Below, in pieces: positions 18,228 through 28,770 of a stretch of 35,335 nucleotides of DNA. The position numbers and the translations under genes were made by a program. Where the stretch lies: positions 1 to 35,335 of the forward strand of contig CANHCU010000030.1 in NCBI GenBank assembly GCA_947459185.1. The letters run 5' to 3'. A model generated the notes under the pieces. The model saw only the letters and a list, made by a program, of their open reading frames with translations. It searched no databases and was not told where the DNA came from. How positions within the stretch are numbered: the stretch's first letter is position 1; every line of letters begins with the position of its first letter. The stretch comes from Planctomycetaceae bacterium. GTDB lineage: Bacteria > Planctomycetota > Planctomycetia > Pirellulales > UBA1268.

Positions 18228-19246
18228 CCACCGAACGAGCATCGTCTGGGCATCCATCCGCTGCGCATCCATCGACGGGGCACACGTCTCCGCCACAGAC
18301 CGGCACGTCTCGGCGTGCTCTGGTTGGGGCCTTCGGGTCTCGCGTTGTCTTCGCGGGCCTGATCACAGCCGCCTTCGCGACGCTCGCCTGGGCAGACTCG
18401 ATCGGCCTCGGCGGCGCGCTGCCCGCATGGTGGCTGCTGCCGGTTGCGATTGTGCTCGCGGTCGGAAGTGTCACCGAAATCGTTCGGCTCTTCGCGGCGA
18501 GAGAGGTCCGACTGCCGGCGTGGCTGCTGCGACCGGCCGTGGTGGCGGTGGTGCTCTCTGCCGCAGCCGGCGCCGAGGCCTTTGCCGCGGCCTCGTCCGC
18601 GGCGTCACCTGCAGCTGCGATGGGCTGGCCTGCGATCACAGTCATCTTCTCGATCATCGCGCTGTTCATCGCGGAGATCGCCACGTACAGTCCCAACGGA
18701 GCCACGATCGACCGACTGGCTGCCGGGGTCTTCACGATCGCGTTCATTGGACTGCCGCTGGCCTGCATCGTGAGCCTGCGGCTCTTATGCCGGGAGAACC
18801 TCGGGCCGGAGCAGACCGGCCCAGGGCATCTGGGCATGCTGCCGCTCGTGAGTCTTGTCGCGGTGACAAAGGCCGGCGACATCGCGGCCTATCTGGGTGG
18901 CACGCTGCTGGGAAGGCATCGCATGGCGCCGACCCTCAGCCCCGGCAAGACATGGGAGGGAGCCGTCGCGGCCCTCGTCGGGTCGTCTGCAGCCGCATGG
19001 ATCGTGCTCGAGCAGTTCGGCAACGGCGGACCGTCGCGGCCGTGGGGCGGCTGGCTCGCCTTCGGGCTCTGCGTGGGACTCGCCGCCATGGTGGGCGATC
19101 TGGCGGAATCGCTGCTCAAGCGGGAGTGCGGGGCGAAGGACTCCGGCAGGACGCTGGGCGGCCTGGGCGGGTTTCTCGATCTCATCGATTCCCTCCTCTT
19201 CGCCGCCCCGGTGGCCTGGCTGTTGTGGGTGCTCGGCGGCCGTTGA
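18224..19246 (+). CDS. cdsA: Phosphatidate cytidylyltransferase (GTG start)
   Basis: Polytopic membrane protein ending 'LAESLLKRECGAKDSGRTLGGLGGFLDLIDSLLFAAPVAW' (CdsA signature); start overlaps uppS stop (GTGA). Confidence 0.93.
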
Positions 19247-19364
19247 AGGCCGCATTCGCCGCACAAAACAGGCTCTGGGCCTGTTGGCTCCGGAGCGGGT
19301 ATACTCTTTCTATTGTCCCGTCTCCCCCTAAAGACCGTTGGTGTGTCACACGCCACGGGCTTCG

Positions 19365-20294
19365 ATGTCCCGCACGTCTATCGCGGTTGTCGATTCGAAG
19401 CGTCTTGTCGCGGTCTTCGGGCCGAGGGACCAACACCTTCGCAGGATCCGGTCAGCCCTCGGGGTTGGTGTTTCGGCCCGCGATGACTCGATCCAGATCG
19501 AGGGCGAGGAGGCTGCCGTTCTGCGTGCCGCCGAGATCTTTGAGCAACTCGACCGCATCGCCCGTGAGCATGGGACCGTCGAGATCGCCGACGTCACCGA
19601 ACTACTGTCGGCAGCCACGGGCACCTCGCAAGCGGTGCCACGCGATCCGATTGAAGTGCACCGCCCGGACAAACAGGTGCAGCCCCGGTCTGCAGGACAG
19701 GCCGCCTATGTGAAGGCGATCCGCGAGCACGATGTCGTGGTCTGCAGCGGGCCGGCCGGTAGCGGCAAGACCTTTCTGGCCGTGGCGATGGCGGTGTCGG
19801 CGCTGCGGACCGAACAGGTTCGCAAGATCGTGCTCGTGCGGCCGGCCGTCGAGGCGGGAGAAAGCCTCGGCTACCTGCCGGGCGACCTGCAGGCCAAAAT
19901 CAATCCCTACCTGCGGCCGCTGCTCGACGCGCTGCGGGAGATGATGGATTACGAACTGCTCAAACGGCTCACGGAACAGGACGTCGTCGAGATGGTCCCG
20001 CTGGCCTACATGAGGGGCCGCACGCTCAACAACGCCTTCATCATCCTCGACGAGGCGCAGAACACCACCGTCGCGCAGATGAAGATGTTTCTGACGCGGC
20101 TCGGCGTCGGCTCCAAGATGGTGATCTCCGGCGACACCACTCAGATCGATCTGCCACCCAACCGCCGGAGCGGCCTGGTCGATGCGATGGAGCGGCTGGA
20201 ACGCGTCCGCGGCTGTGGGCGGGTGCAACTCGGCGGGATCGACATCGTCCGTCATCCGCTCGTTCAGCGGATCGTCGAGGCCTACGGCGACTGA
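19365..20294 (+). CDS. PhoH family ATPase
   Basis: 'VVCSGPAGSGKTFLAVAMAV', 'VRPAVEAGESLGYLPGDLQAKINPYLRPLLDAL', 'FIILDEAQNTTVAQMKMFLTRLG', 'SGDTTQIDLP'. Confidence 0.96.
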   Translation: MSRTSIAVVDSKRLVAVFGPRDQHLRRIRSALGVGVSARDDSIQIEGEEAAVLRAAEIFEQLDRIAREHGTVEIADVTELLSAATGTSQAVPRDPIEVHRPDKQVQPRSAGQAAYVKAIREHDVVVCSGPAGSGKTFLAVAMAVSALRTEQVRKIVLVRPAVEAGESLGYLPGDLQAKINPYLRPLLDALREMMDYELLKRLTEQDVVEMVPLAYMRGRTLNNAFIILDEAQNTTVAQMKMFLTRLGVGSKMVISGDTTQIDLPPNRRSGLVDAMERLERVRGCGRVQLGGIDIVRHPLVQRIVEAYGD

Positions 20295-20300
20295 CGCCCC

Positions 20301-22718
20301 ATGAACATCGCCCCATCCTCCTATCGTCGCCGCGTCAAGCGTGGCTCGTCCGTCGAGGTGCCACACGGTTTCTGGGGCACGCTGCTCGAGACCGTGTCGC
20401 GGTCCGAGGTGCTCCTCCGGCTTGCGCTCTGCCTGGGGGCCGCCCTGCTGCTCCTCATGGTGATGCACGGCTGGTCGGAGCCGTTTCCCTTTCGCGCAGG
20501 GATGGTGTCGCCCCGGGGCGTGGTAGCCCGCGTGCCGTTTGAAAAGCCCGACGCGGAGCGGACCCGCACGGCCCAGGAGCGTGCCGCCGCGCAGGTGCGG
20601 GTGGTCTACTCGCAGGACAAGGCGCCGATCGTGCGGCTGCGCGACGGCCTCAAGAACCGCCTCGCGGAGATCGCGGCGGCAGATGCGGTCACGGCGTCGT
20701 CGCGGGCGGCCTGGCTGGAGTTCGCCCCCGAAGCCGCCCCGGTGATCGATGCCCTGGTAGCCGCCACGGAGAAGCCGGTGGTTCGCGAGCCGCCACTCGC
20801 GCCGGAGCCGCCAGATGCCACGGCCACGCCTGATGCCGATGCCGAAAAGAAGCCCACTGCGGAGCCAGCCGACGCGGCCTCCAAACCTACCGAGTCGCCT
20901 GACAACCGGGTGCTCGAGGCAGGCCAGGCCTTCCAGCGGTTTCGGGCCCGCATCGACACGAAGGAGCGGCTCCTCGAATGTGAAAAGGCGATCGATCGCA
21001 GCTTCGCCGACCTGGCGAGCATGGGCGTGCTCGAGAAGATCCAGCATGGCATCGACGAAGGCAGCCAGACGGAGATCGACGTCCATCCGCTGGGCAACAC
21101 GACCGAGGTCACGCGAGCGCAGGTCGCCGACGTGCTGCAGGGCGAGGCGAAGGTTCGGCTGCGGACACGGCTCGACGAGGAACTCGGAGAGGGGCCACTG
21201 GCCAGCAGAGTATTCTCCTGGCTTGAGCCGCGACTGGCGGGAACGCTCGAGATCGACCGCGACGCGACGGCCAAGGCCAAAAAGGAGGCGGTCGAAAAGA
21301 CGCCCCAGCAGTTCGTCCGTTATGCAGCCGGCGATCTGCTGGCCGATCCAGGCGTGCCGATGAAGGCCAACGACGTGCAACTCCTCGAGCGTGAGCACGA
21401 GGAATACGTCCGCCAGCAGGATGCTCGTCAAAGGATAGGCCGGGCCCTGTCGCTGTTTGGACTGTTTGTGGCGATGTTTGCGCTGTCGGGGTTCTACATT
21501 CACCTGCACCATCGTGAGGTGCTCGATGATCTCGGGCACGTGGCCACGCTGGTGGGGCTTTCCGCGGTGACTGTCGTGCTCTGCCTCCTGTCGGCGGGCG
21601 AAGCGTGGCGGGCCGAGATCGTGCCGCTGCTGGTCTTCGCCATGACCGTGGCGATCGCCTACGACGAAGATCTGGCGCTGCTGCTAGCGGCCGAGGTGGC
21701 GCTCGTCGTGGTGGTCGGGCTGGGCCGCGGCCTGGCCGACCACGTGACGCTCTCCGCAGCCGCGGCGGCGATGGTCTTCTGGATGGGCCGGATCCGCAGC
21801 CGCAGCAAGCTCATCTACGTGGGGCTGTGGGCCGGCGCCGTCGCGTTCGCCACCCAGATCGGGGCCAATCTCCTGGAGGAGCGGCCTTTCGATGTGCAAC
21901 TGCTGTACGAGGCCGGCCGCACCGGCGTGTGGACGCTGCTGGCCGGTTTTCTGATGACCGGCCTGCTGCCGTTCATCGAACGCTCGTTCGGCGTGCTCAC
22001 CGATCTGAGCCTGCTGGAGGTCGGCGACGTGGCCCATCCGCTCCTTCAGGAACTCGTGCGGCGGGCTCCGGGCACCTACAACCACTCGATCAACGTGGCG
22101 AGCATCGGCGAGGCCGCCGCTGATGCGATCGGCGCACGCGGACTGCTCGTGCGGGTGGGCGCCTATTTCCACGACTCCGGCAAGATGCTCAAACCCGCCT
22201 ACTTCATCGAAAATCAGGGACAAGTAAACCGGCATGAGTCGCTCGTGCCGGCGATGAGCACGCTGATCATCATCGCCCACGTGAAGGAGGGCGTGGAACT
22301 CGCGAGACAGTACAACCTTCCCCAGCCGATCGTCGACATCATCGCCGAACACCACGGAACGACGCTCGTGGAGTTCTTCTACCGACGCGCGACAGAACTC
22401 TCGCAGACCGATCCCAACGGAACCGAAATCGACGAACAGAACTTCCGCTACCCTGGTCCCAAGCCAAGTTCGCGGGAATCGGCAGTGCTGATGCTTTCCG
22501 ACGCGGTCGAAAGCGCCAGCCGCGCCCTCACCGAGCCCACGCCCGCCCGCATCGCCAGCCTCGTGCACGATCTTGCCATGAAGCGGCTGCTCGACGGCCA
22601 GTTCGATGAATGCGGTCTGACGCTCGAGGAACTCGAAGTCATCGAGCGGAGTCTGGTAAAGAGCCTCACGGCGGTCTATCACGGTCGCGTCAAATATCCC
22701 GACCAGAGGACCGCGTAG
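20301..22718 (+). CDS. PgpH/YqfF-type 7TM-HD family phosphohydrolase
   Basis: Extracytoplasmic N-terminal region, TM block, C-terminal HD domain 'APGTYNHSINVASIGEAAADAIGARGLLVRVGAYFHDSGKMLKPAYFIENQ', 'IIAEHHGTT'. Confidence 0.94.
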   Translation: MNIAPSSYRRRVKRGSSVEVPHGFWGTLLETVSRSEVLLRLALCLGAALLLLMVMHGWSEPFPFRAGMVSPRGVVARVPFEKPDAERTRTAQERAAAQVRVVYSQDKAPIVRLRDGLKNRLAEIAAADAVTASSRAAWLEFAPEAAPVIDALVAATEKPVVREPPLAPEPPDATATPDADAEKKPTAEPADAASKPTESPDNRVLEAGQAFQRFRARIDTKERLLECEKAIDRSFADLASMGVLEKIQHGIDEGSQTEIDVHPLGNTTEVTRAQVADVLQGEAKVRLRTRLDEELGEGPLASRVFSWLEPRLAGTLEIDRDATAKAKKEAVEKTPQQFVRYAAGDLLADPGVPMKANDVQLLEREHEEYVRQQDARQRIGRALSLFGLFVAMFALSGFYIHLHHREVLDDLGHVATLVGLSAVTVVLCLLSAGEAWRAEIVPLLVFAMTVAIAYDEDLALLLAAEVALVVVVGLGRGLADHVTLSAAAAAMVFWMGRIRSRSKLIYVGLWAGAVAFATQIGANLLEERPFDVQLLYEAGRTGVWTLLAGFLMTGLLPFIERSFGVLTDLSLLEVGDVAHPLLQELVRRAPGTYNHSINVASIGEAAADAIGARGLLVRVGAYFHDSGKMLKPAYFIENQGQVNRHESLVPAMSTLIIIAHVKEGVELARQYNLPQPIVDIIAEHHGTTLVEFFYRRATELSQTDPNGTEIDEQNFRYPGPKPSSRESAVLMLSDAVESASRALTEPTPARIASLVHDLAMKRLLDGQFDECGLTLEELEVIERSLVKSLTAVYHGRVKYPDQRTA

Positions 22719-23242
22719 TGTCCCGACTCCGCGGCCGCGTCGTTCCCCAGCCGTCTCCATCGACGCTCATCGTCGATGTGAGCGACCGGCAGAAAATGAT
22801 GCGGGTCTCGACCCGCGGCCTGGAGCGGCTGGTCTGCAGGGCGCTGGCTGCCGAAGGTGTCGAAGAGGCCGAGATCAGCGTCGTCTTGGTTGACGATCGG
22901 CGGATCGCAGCGGTCCATCGTCGTTGGCTCGGGAAGCCAGGCCCCACCGACGTGATCACGTTCGATCTCGCCGCGGGCACAGCGGGCCCGCCGCGGGCCC
23001 GCGTTCTGACCGGCGACATCGTGGTCAGCACGGAGACGGCCCGCCGCATGGCCCGTGCCGTCGGCTGGACGCCCCGACAGGAACTCGTCTACTACATCGT
23101 CCACGGCCTGCTGCACCTCACCGGCTACGACGATCACACCCCGGCCGACTGCCGTCAGATGCGGGCCCGCGAGCGGGCGGTGATGAAGGCCTGTGGACTG
23201 CCGGTTCCGCCCCGAACGAGAGCCGCAGGCAACGGCCCATGA
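22718..23242 (+). CDS. ybeY: Endoribonuclease YbeY (GTG start)
   Basis: 'GPTDVITFDLA', 'YYIVHGLLHLTGYDDHTPADCRQM' zinc motif; start overlaps upstream stop (TAGTG). Confidence 0.95.
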   Translation: MSRLRGRVVPQPSPSTLIVDVSDRQKMMRVSTRGLERLVCRALAAEGVEEAEISVVLVDDRRIAAVHRRWLGKPGPTDVITFDLAAGTAGPPRARVLTGDIVVSTETARRMARAVGWTPRQELVYYIVHGLLHLTGYDDHTPADCRQMRARERAVMKACGLPVPPRTRAAGNGP

Positions 23243-24567
23243 ATGCCGCGGAGTCCCTCGGAATCGAAACGGCCCTGCTTCTGCTCATGCTAGCCAGTCT
23301 GGCAGCCGTGCAGGCCCGCAGTGTCCGCGGCGCCCAGCGGCATCGCATCCAGGACCTCTGCCGGCGTGCCGGCGTGCCGTCCCACTACGACGAAATCGTG
23401 GCGGGGAGCGAGACGATCGCCTTCGTGGCGGCGTCGGTGGTGGTGATCGCAGCGGTCGTCGCCACGTTGCTGGCGGCCCGCGGCCTGTTGGCCGCTTCCG
23501 GGGGCCTGCTGGCGCTCGAGGTGTCGGCCGTCGGCGGATGGATAGCGATCGTGTGGCTTGTGCTCGTGGTCGTGCCAATGCTGGTGACGAAGTTCGCGGG
23601 GCCGTGGATCGTGGTGGCGACGTGGCGGCTGTGGCGACCCGTAATCGGCGTGCTCGGCCCTGTCGTGCGGCTCCTTGGCAGCCTGGCGGCGGCGATCGGT
23701 CGCGCCCCCGTGGGCCAGGGCGGTGATGATGCGGCGAGCGAGCGCCCGCAGGACGAACTGCGGCTGGTCGTTGACGAGGCGCACCGCGAAGGCCATATCG
23801 AAGGGACGGCACGCGACATGATCAGGGGCGTCATCGGGCTCGACGAGGTCCGCGTGGCGCAGATTATGACACCCCGCACTCAGATGATCGCGATCCCGCT
23901 GGCCACCGATTGGGACGAGGCTGTTCGCATGGCCGCGGAGAGCGGCCACACGCGGCTGCCGGTGTGGGATCGCTCCGCCGACGACGTCGTCGGCATGCTC
24001 CACACGCGGGACGTGCTGAACCGGCTCGCCGAAGGCCTCGCGCCGCAGGCCGCGGCCGCCGCTGCCGATTCCCGCGGCATCCGACAGCTCCTACGTCCCC
24101 CCTGGTTCGTGCCCGAATCGATGAGCGTGAGGACGCTGCTGCTGGAGTTCCAGCGTGGCAAGACGCACATGGCCATTGTCACCGACGAATTCGGGGGCGT
24201 GTCCGGGCTCGTAACCATCGAGGACGCCCTGGAGGAGATCGTGGGCGAGATTGCCGACGAACACGACGAGGCCTTTACGGACGGCATCCGCCTGGTCTCG
24301 CCCGACGCATGCGAGGTGCTGGCGCACGTTCCGGTCGCGCGGGTCAACGCACAAATGGGATTGTCGCTGCCGGAAGAGGCGGGGTATGAGACGATCGGCG
24401 GTTTCGCGTTCCACCAATGCGGCCGCATCCCGGAAGTGGGCGAGAAGGTCAGGTCGCACGGTGCGTTGCTGGAGGTGCTCGCCGCCACTCGCCGGCGGAT
24501 CGACCTGATCCGCATCGAGCGGCTCGGGGACGAACGGCCGGGGAGCACCGGAAACGATGGCAGCTGA
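23239..24567 (+). CDS. Hemolysin/CorC-like membrane protein (CNNM-type, CBS domains)
   Basis: Internal ATG (MNAAESLGIETALLLLM...), TM region, 'VAQIMTPRTQMIAIP', 'MAIVTDEFGGVSGLVTIEDALEEIVGEIADEHDE', C-terminal CorC domain. Confidence 0.93.
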   Translation: MNAAESLGIETALLLLMLASLAAVQARSVRGAQRHRIQDLCRRAGVPSHYDEIVAGSETIAFVAASVVVIAAVVATLLAARGLLAASGGLLALEVSAVGGWIAIVWLVLVVVPMLVTKFAGPWIVVATWRLWRPVIGVLGPVVRLLGSLAAAIGRAPVGQGGDDAASERPQDELRLVVDEAHREGHIEGTARDMIRGVIGLDEVRVAQIMTPRTQMIAIPLATDWDEAVRMAAESGHTRLPVWDRSADDVVGMLHTRDVLNRLAEGLAPQAAAAAADSRGIRQLLRPPWFVPESMSVRTLLLEFQRGKTHMAIVTDEFGGVSGLVTIEDALEEIVGEIADEHDEAFTDGIRLVSPDACEVLAHVPVARVNAQMGLSLPEEAGYETIGGFAFHQCGRIPEVGEKVRSHGALLEVLAATRRRIDLIRIERLGDERPGSTGNDGS

Positions 24568-25372
24568 AAAGGCACGGGCGATCGTCATCCGGACATTCCC
24601 CTTCGGGGAAAGCAGCTGCGTCGTCACCCTGTTTACCCGAGAGTACGGCAAGCTGCGGGCTCTGGCGAAGGGGGCGTGGCGACCCAAGAGCGGATTCGAC
24701 GCCGCCCTTGACCTGCTTTCGATCTGTCAGGTACTCGTCCTCCGCAAATCAACCGATGCGCTCGACCTGCTGACGGAAGCCTGTCTCGAGCATCGGTTTC
24801 GGGTCGGAAGGAGCCAGGCAGCGTTTCTCGGCGGCATGGATGTCGCTGAACTGCTCGACACGCTCACCGCGGATGGCGATCCGCAGCCGGAACTGTTCGA
24901 TGTCGCCCACGCCACGCTGCGAACACTCTCGGCACCTCGTCCTGCCCATGATCACGACGCCTCGACAACTGAACTCACCGACGGCCTCGTGCGGGCATTG
25001 GTCGCGCACACCGAACTGGCCATGCTCAGGCTGGTCGGCCATGCGCCGGCGCTCGTGCGATGCGCCGAGTGTGGCGGCGGTGTCGAAGGCGGGAGCCGAA
25101 TCGCATTCGGGATGCTCGACGGAGGCGTGCTCTGCGAGCGTTGCCGAAGTGGCAAGCGAGCGGTCGTCTCGATATCTGCGGATTGCCTGGCGGCGTTGCA
25201 GTTGCTGGCAGGCACTCCCGACGCGTGGAGGTCTCTGGCTTTGCCACCACCCATCGACGGCGAGGTTCGCGCCGTCATGAACACCATGCTTTCCCATCTT
25301 CTGGGCAGACGGCCGCGGGTTGCACCCCTGCTCCAACCGCGATCTCGCCCCGGCACGTCCCGCTCCTCCTGA
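24557..25372 (+). CDS. recO: DNA repair protein RecO
   Basis: 'KARAIVIRTFPFGESSCVVTLFTREYGKLRALAKGAWRPKS', zinc-binding 'CAECGGGVEGGSRIAFGMLDGGVLCERC'. Confidence 0.93.
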   Translation: MAAEKARAIVIRTFPFGESSCVVTLFTREYGKLRALAKGAWRPKSGFDAALDLLSICQVLVLRKSTDALDLLTEACLEHRFRVGRSQAAFLGGMDVAELLDTLTADGDPQPELFDVAHATLRTLSAPRPAHDHDASTTELTDGLVRALVAHTELAMLRLVGHAPALVRCAECGGGVEGGSRIAFGMLDGGVLCERCRSGKRAVVSISADCLAALQLLAGTPDAWRSLALPPPIDGEVRAVMNTMLSHLLGRRPRVAPLLQPRSRPGTSRSS

Positions 25373-25406
25373 ATTCCGCCACTCCCCTCACCGCGATCCG
25401 TCGTTC

Positions 25407-26708
25407 ATGTCATCAGTCCGCATCACCCACTGTCTTCGGTCGGCCGGATCCGCCTGCTTCGTGGCATCCATCGCCTGCGTGCTCCTGCAGGCAGGATGTG
25501 CCACGATCAAGACGCCGACCTGGCCCTGGGCAAAAAATCCGTCGGCCGACAAGAAGCTTGCCGGCGAACTGGGTGAAGATGCCGACTCCTCCGTGATTTC
25601 CTCGGAGTTCAATCCCACCGAACAGGATCTCGGGTGGGATTATTTCAAAGGTGAGAACGTCAAGAAGCGGTGGAAGAAGGTACTCGGTCGCGGACCCAAC
25701 GAGCCGGTGGCCCGCAAGGCCTTGGCTGAGGCAGATGGCCTGTATCGCGACCGGAAGTACGCCGAGGCTGCCAAGAAATACAAGGTGGCGATCGACCGGT
25801 GGCCCGATTCGGTCATCGAGGAGGATGCCCTCTGGCAGCTTGCCGAGTGCTGGTTCTTCATGGATCGCTACCCCAAGGCCGAGGACTGCTACGACGAACT
25901 GGTGAAAAAATATGCCAACTCGCGGTACCTCGACCGCGTCGCCCAGCGACAGTTTGTGATCGCTCAATACTGGATCGCGCTCGACCAGAAGCACAATTAC
26001 ATGACCATCGTGCCGAACCTCGCCGACCGCAGCCGGCCGCTGTTCGACACTCGCGGGCGGGCGATCAAGGCGTATGACCATGTCCGCATCAACGATCCCC
26101 GCGGGCCGCTGGCCGACGACAGCATCATGGCCCAGGCCAACGCCCACTTTGTTGACCGGCAGTGGCTCGATGCCGACTATTTCTACGGCCTGCTCCGCAC
26201 CGAGTATCCCGAAAGTGACTTCCTCCTCCAGGCCCACCTCCTCGGCCTGCAAGCGAAGCTGCGGGCCTATCAGGGGCCCGGCTACGAAGGGGGCGTGCTC
26301 GATGAGGCCGAGATCCTGGCCGACCAGACGCTCGTGCAGTTCCCCGACCAGTTGAACCCGGACGAGGGTGAGCGCGTGCAGACGACGCGAGCCGCGATCG
26401 CCGCGCAGCAGGCGCAGCGGCACTGGAACCGCGCCGAGTTCTATGCCAAGGGCAAGCACTACACGTCGGCCCGCATCTACTACGCCCTCATCGCCCGCGA
26501 CTATCCCAAGACGATGCTCGCGCAGCAGGCCCGTGACCGGCTCGACAAATACAACGGGCTCGAAGACGTCTCCGACAATCCCTTCCCGACGCTGACGGCG
26601 ATGCTCAACCCCGACTCGCTCAAGGAAGCAGAACTCGACGCGATGGCCGAGGCCGACACGGTGATCGCCCGCGGCGACAACTCCGGCATCGCCCCGCCCC
26701 TGCGTTGA
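25407..26708 (+). CDS. BamD/YfiO-like TPR outer-membrane lipoprotein
   Basis: Lipobox 'VLLQAGC', TPRs 'ALAEADGLYRDRKYAEAAKKYKVAIDRWPDSVIEEDALWQLAECWFFMDRYPKAEDCYDELVKKY'. Confidence 0.85.
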   Translation: MSSVRITHCLRSAGSACFVASIACVLLQAGCATIKTPTWPWAKNPSADKKLAGELGEDADSSVISSEFNPTEQDLGWDYFKGENVKKRWKKVLGRGPNEPVARKALAEADGLYRDRKYAEAAKKYKVAIDRWPDSVIEEDALWQLAECWFFMDRYPKAEDCYDELVKKYANSRYLDRVAQRQFVIAQYWIALDQKHNYMTIVPNLADRSRPLFDTRGRAIKAYDHVRINDPRGPLADDSIMAQANAHFVDRQWLDADYFYGLLRTEYPESDFLLQAHLLGLQAKLRAYQGPGYEGGVLDEAEILADQTLVQFPDQLNPDEGERVQTTRAAIAAQQAQRHWNRAEFYAKGKHYTSARIYYALIARDYPKTMLAQQARDRLDKYNGLEDVSDNPFPTLTAMLNPDSLKEAELDAMAEADTVIARGDNSGIAPPLR

Positions 26709-27292
26709 GACGAAGGGCTTTCATGGCCGCCCGCCTGGACAACCTCCGTCGGCTCGCCTGCGTCGTGCTCGCCTGCGTCGCTATGCCCTGCTGCCTGATC
26801 CCGTGCGCCGGCTGCGCCGGCTATCGTTTCGGCAACAACACGCTCTACGCTCCGAACGTCCGCACCATCTACGTGCCGATCATTCAGTCGGACAGCTTCC
26901 GCACCACGCCGAGCATCGACATCGGCGAACGGCTCACCGAGGCGGTCTGCAAGGAGATCGAGAAACGCACGCCGTTCAAGGTGGTCGGCGATCCTGCCGC
27001 CGACAGCGTACTCACCGCGCGGATCGTGGCCGACACGAAACGGATGGTGGTGGAGAGCCCCACCGACCAGTCGCGGATGGTGCAGATGAATTTCCAGGTG
27101 CTGGTCACCTGGGCCGACCGCGGCGGTGCGGTACTGGCGTCGGGCGGTGTGCCGCTCCCGGCGGCGAGCGTGGACGTCGGCCAGGCCGCGATGCTCGTGC
27201 CGGAGTACGGCCGGTCGGTCGCCAGCACGCAGCAGGAGATGATCATCAAGATGGCCCAGCAGATCGTTGGTCTGATGGAAGAGCCGTGGTAG
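26705..27292 (+). CDS. LptE-like LPS-assembly lipoprotein
   Basis: 'CAGCAGYRFGNNTLYAPNVRTIYVPIIQSDSFRTTPSIDIGERLTEAVCKEIEKRTPFKVV'; TTG at 26705 overlaps the upstream TGA, alternative ATG at 26723. Confidence 0.85.
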   Translation: MRRRAFMAARLDNLRRLACVVLACVAMPCCLIPCAGCAGYRFGNNTLYAPNVRTIYVPIIQSDSFRTTPSIDIGERLTEAVCKEIEKRTPFKVVGDPAADSVLTARIVADTKRMVVESPTDQSRMVQMNFQVLVTWADRGGAVLASGGVPLPAASVDVGQAAMLVPEYGRSVASTQQEMIIKMAQQIVGLMEEPW

Positions 27293-27378
27293 CGGCCGGC
27301 GCCGCGATCCTGTCCCTCCATCCGGCCGTGGAAAGATGGAAACGTCTTCGAATGCGCTGTGCCTGGAAAACCGCAGCC

Positions 27379-28728
27379 ATGAACACGTTCTCGTCCCGAT
27401 TCAAAACATCGCTGCCGGTGATCATCAAGGTCATCTGCACCGCGGCCCTCTGCCTCATGATGCCGACGGGCGCCGCTCAGCCCGCCGACGCGTCGAGCCC
27501 CGTGAAGGCCGTCGAATGCCGGCCCCGGGGCGGGCTGCCCAACTTCTTCGCCAAGGCGAAGGCGGGCGGTGATGTCCGCGTCGCTTATTTGGGCGGCAGC
27601 ATCACTGCCGCGCCGGGCTGGCGGGTGTTTTCGCTCGACCGGCTCAAGAAACAGTTCCCGACGGCTACGTTCAGCGAGATCAGTGCCGCGATCGGCGGCA
27701 CGGGCTCCGATCTGGGGGTCTTTCGCGTCGGCCACGACGTGATCGCCCACCAGCCCGACCTCGTGTTCGTCGAGTTCGCCGTCAACGACGGCGGCACGCC
27801 ACCGGAGCAGATTCTGGCCACCATGGAGGGGATCGTGCGGCAGATCCTGCGGGCCAACGCCGCCACCGACATCTGCTTCGTCTACACGCTCTCGGAGCCG
27901 ATGCTGTCCGATCTCGCCAAGGGCGTGTTCCCCCGCTCTGCATCGACTATGGAGGCCGTCGCCGACCACTATGCGATCCCCTCGGTGCACTATGGCGTCG
28001 AGGTCAATCGGCGAATCGCCGACGGCACGCTCACCTTCAAGGGAGAGAAGCCTGAGAAGCTCGATGCCGCCGCCGCGCCGATGCTGTTCTCGAGCGACGG
28101 CGTGCACCCGCACGTGGAGACCGGCCAGCGGCTCTACGCCGACGTGCTGGCGCGGTCCCTCGCTGAAATCCAGGCCGCGGCGACGACCGCCGCACCGCAT
28201 GCAATGCCCGAACCACTCCGCGCCGACAACTGGGAGAAGGCCAAGCTGATCCCAATCGAGCCGTCGATGCTCCGCGGCGACTGGAAGCGTGTCACCCCGG
28301 CCGACGATGAGCGGGCCAAGTCGTTCGCCGCGCGGATGCCGGTGCTCTGGAAGGCGGAGAAGCCGGACGCGGAACTGGTCGTGGCCTACAACGGCACGCG
28401 GCTGGCGGTCTACGACCTCCTGGGACCGGGCGGGGGAACGGTGTCGGTCCGCATCGATGATGCGGCAGCGAAGAACGTGCCGCGGATCGACGGATACTCC
28501 ACCTACTGGCGCATTGGCACGCTCAACACCGGCAGCCAGCCGGCAGGCACGCACCGAGTCACGATCAGGCTCGAGGCGGCGGCACCCGCCAAGGCGAAGA
28601 TCCTCTTCGAGAAAAACCGTCCGGACTTCGAGAAGAATCCCGCCAAGTACGCGGACAACGCCTGGTATGCGTCGGCGATCCTGCTGCTGGGAGACCTCCT
28701 CCCGGCAGACGCTACCCCAGCGAAGTGA
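27379..28728 (+). CDS. SGNH/GDSL-family hydrolase (secreted)
   Basis: 'VRVAYLGGSITAAPGWR', 'DLVFVEFAVNDGG', 'FSSDGVHPHVETGQRLYADVL'; signal-peptide-like N-terminus. Confidence 0.88.
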   Translation: MNTFSSRFKTSLPVIIKVICTAALCLMMPTGAAQPADASSPVKAVECRPRGGLPNFFAKAKAGGDVRVAYLGGSITAAPGWRVFSLDRLKKQFPTATFSEISAAIGGTGSDLGVFRVGHDVIAHQPDLVFVEFAVNDGGTPPEQILATMEGIVRQILRANAATDICFVYTLSEPMLSDLAKGVFPRSASTMEAVADHYAIPSVHYGVEVNRRIADGTLTFKGEKPEKLDAAAAPMLFSSDGVHPHVETGQRLYADVLARSLAEIQAAATTAAPHAMPEPLRADNWEKAKLIPIEPSMLRGDWKRVTPADDERAKSFAARMPVLWKAEKPDAELVVAYNGTRLAVYDLLGPGGGTVSVRIDDAAAKNVPRIDGYSTYWRIGTLNTGSQPAGTHRVTIRLEAAAPAKAKILFEKNRPDFEKNPAKYADNAWYASAILLLGDLLPADATPAK

Positions 28729-28738
28729 CCGCCCGACC

Positions 28739-28770
28739 GACGGTCGCCCGAGGCTCACACGCGGGCCGTC
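28739..28770. terminator. Candidate hairpin terminator between convergent genes
   Basis: GACGG-(TCG bulge)-CCCG-loop-CGGGCCGTC, directly abutting the DUF4139 stop at 28771. Confidence 0.4.

Noticed and set aside
19267-19285. AACAGGC-tctgg-GCCTGTT hairpin after cdsA as a terminator
   Set aside because: Short stem without a U-tract; could be chance, and not needed to explain the layout.
19602-21539. 645-aa minus-strand ORF opposite phoH/pgpH
   Set aside because: Shadow of two confident genes; low-complexity Arg/His/Gly-rich translation with no recognisable motif.
26884-28758. 624-aa minus-strand ORF opposite lptE and the SGNH hydrolase
   Set aside because: Shadow ORF; sense strand has clear LptE and SGNH motifs.
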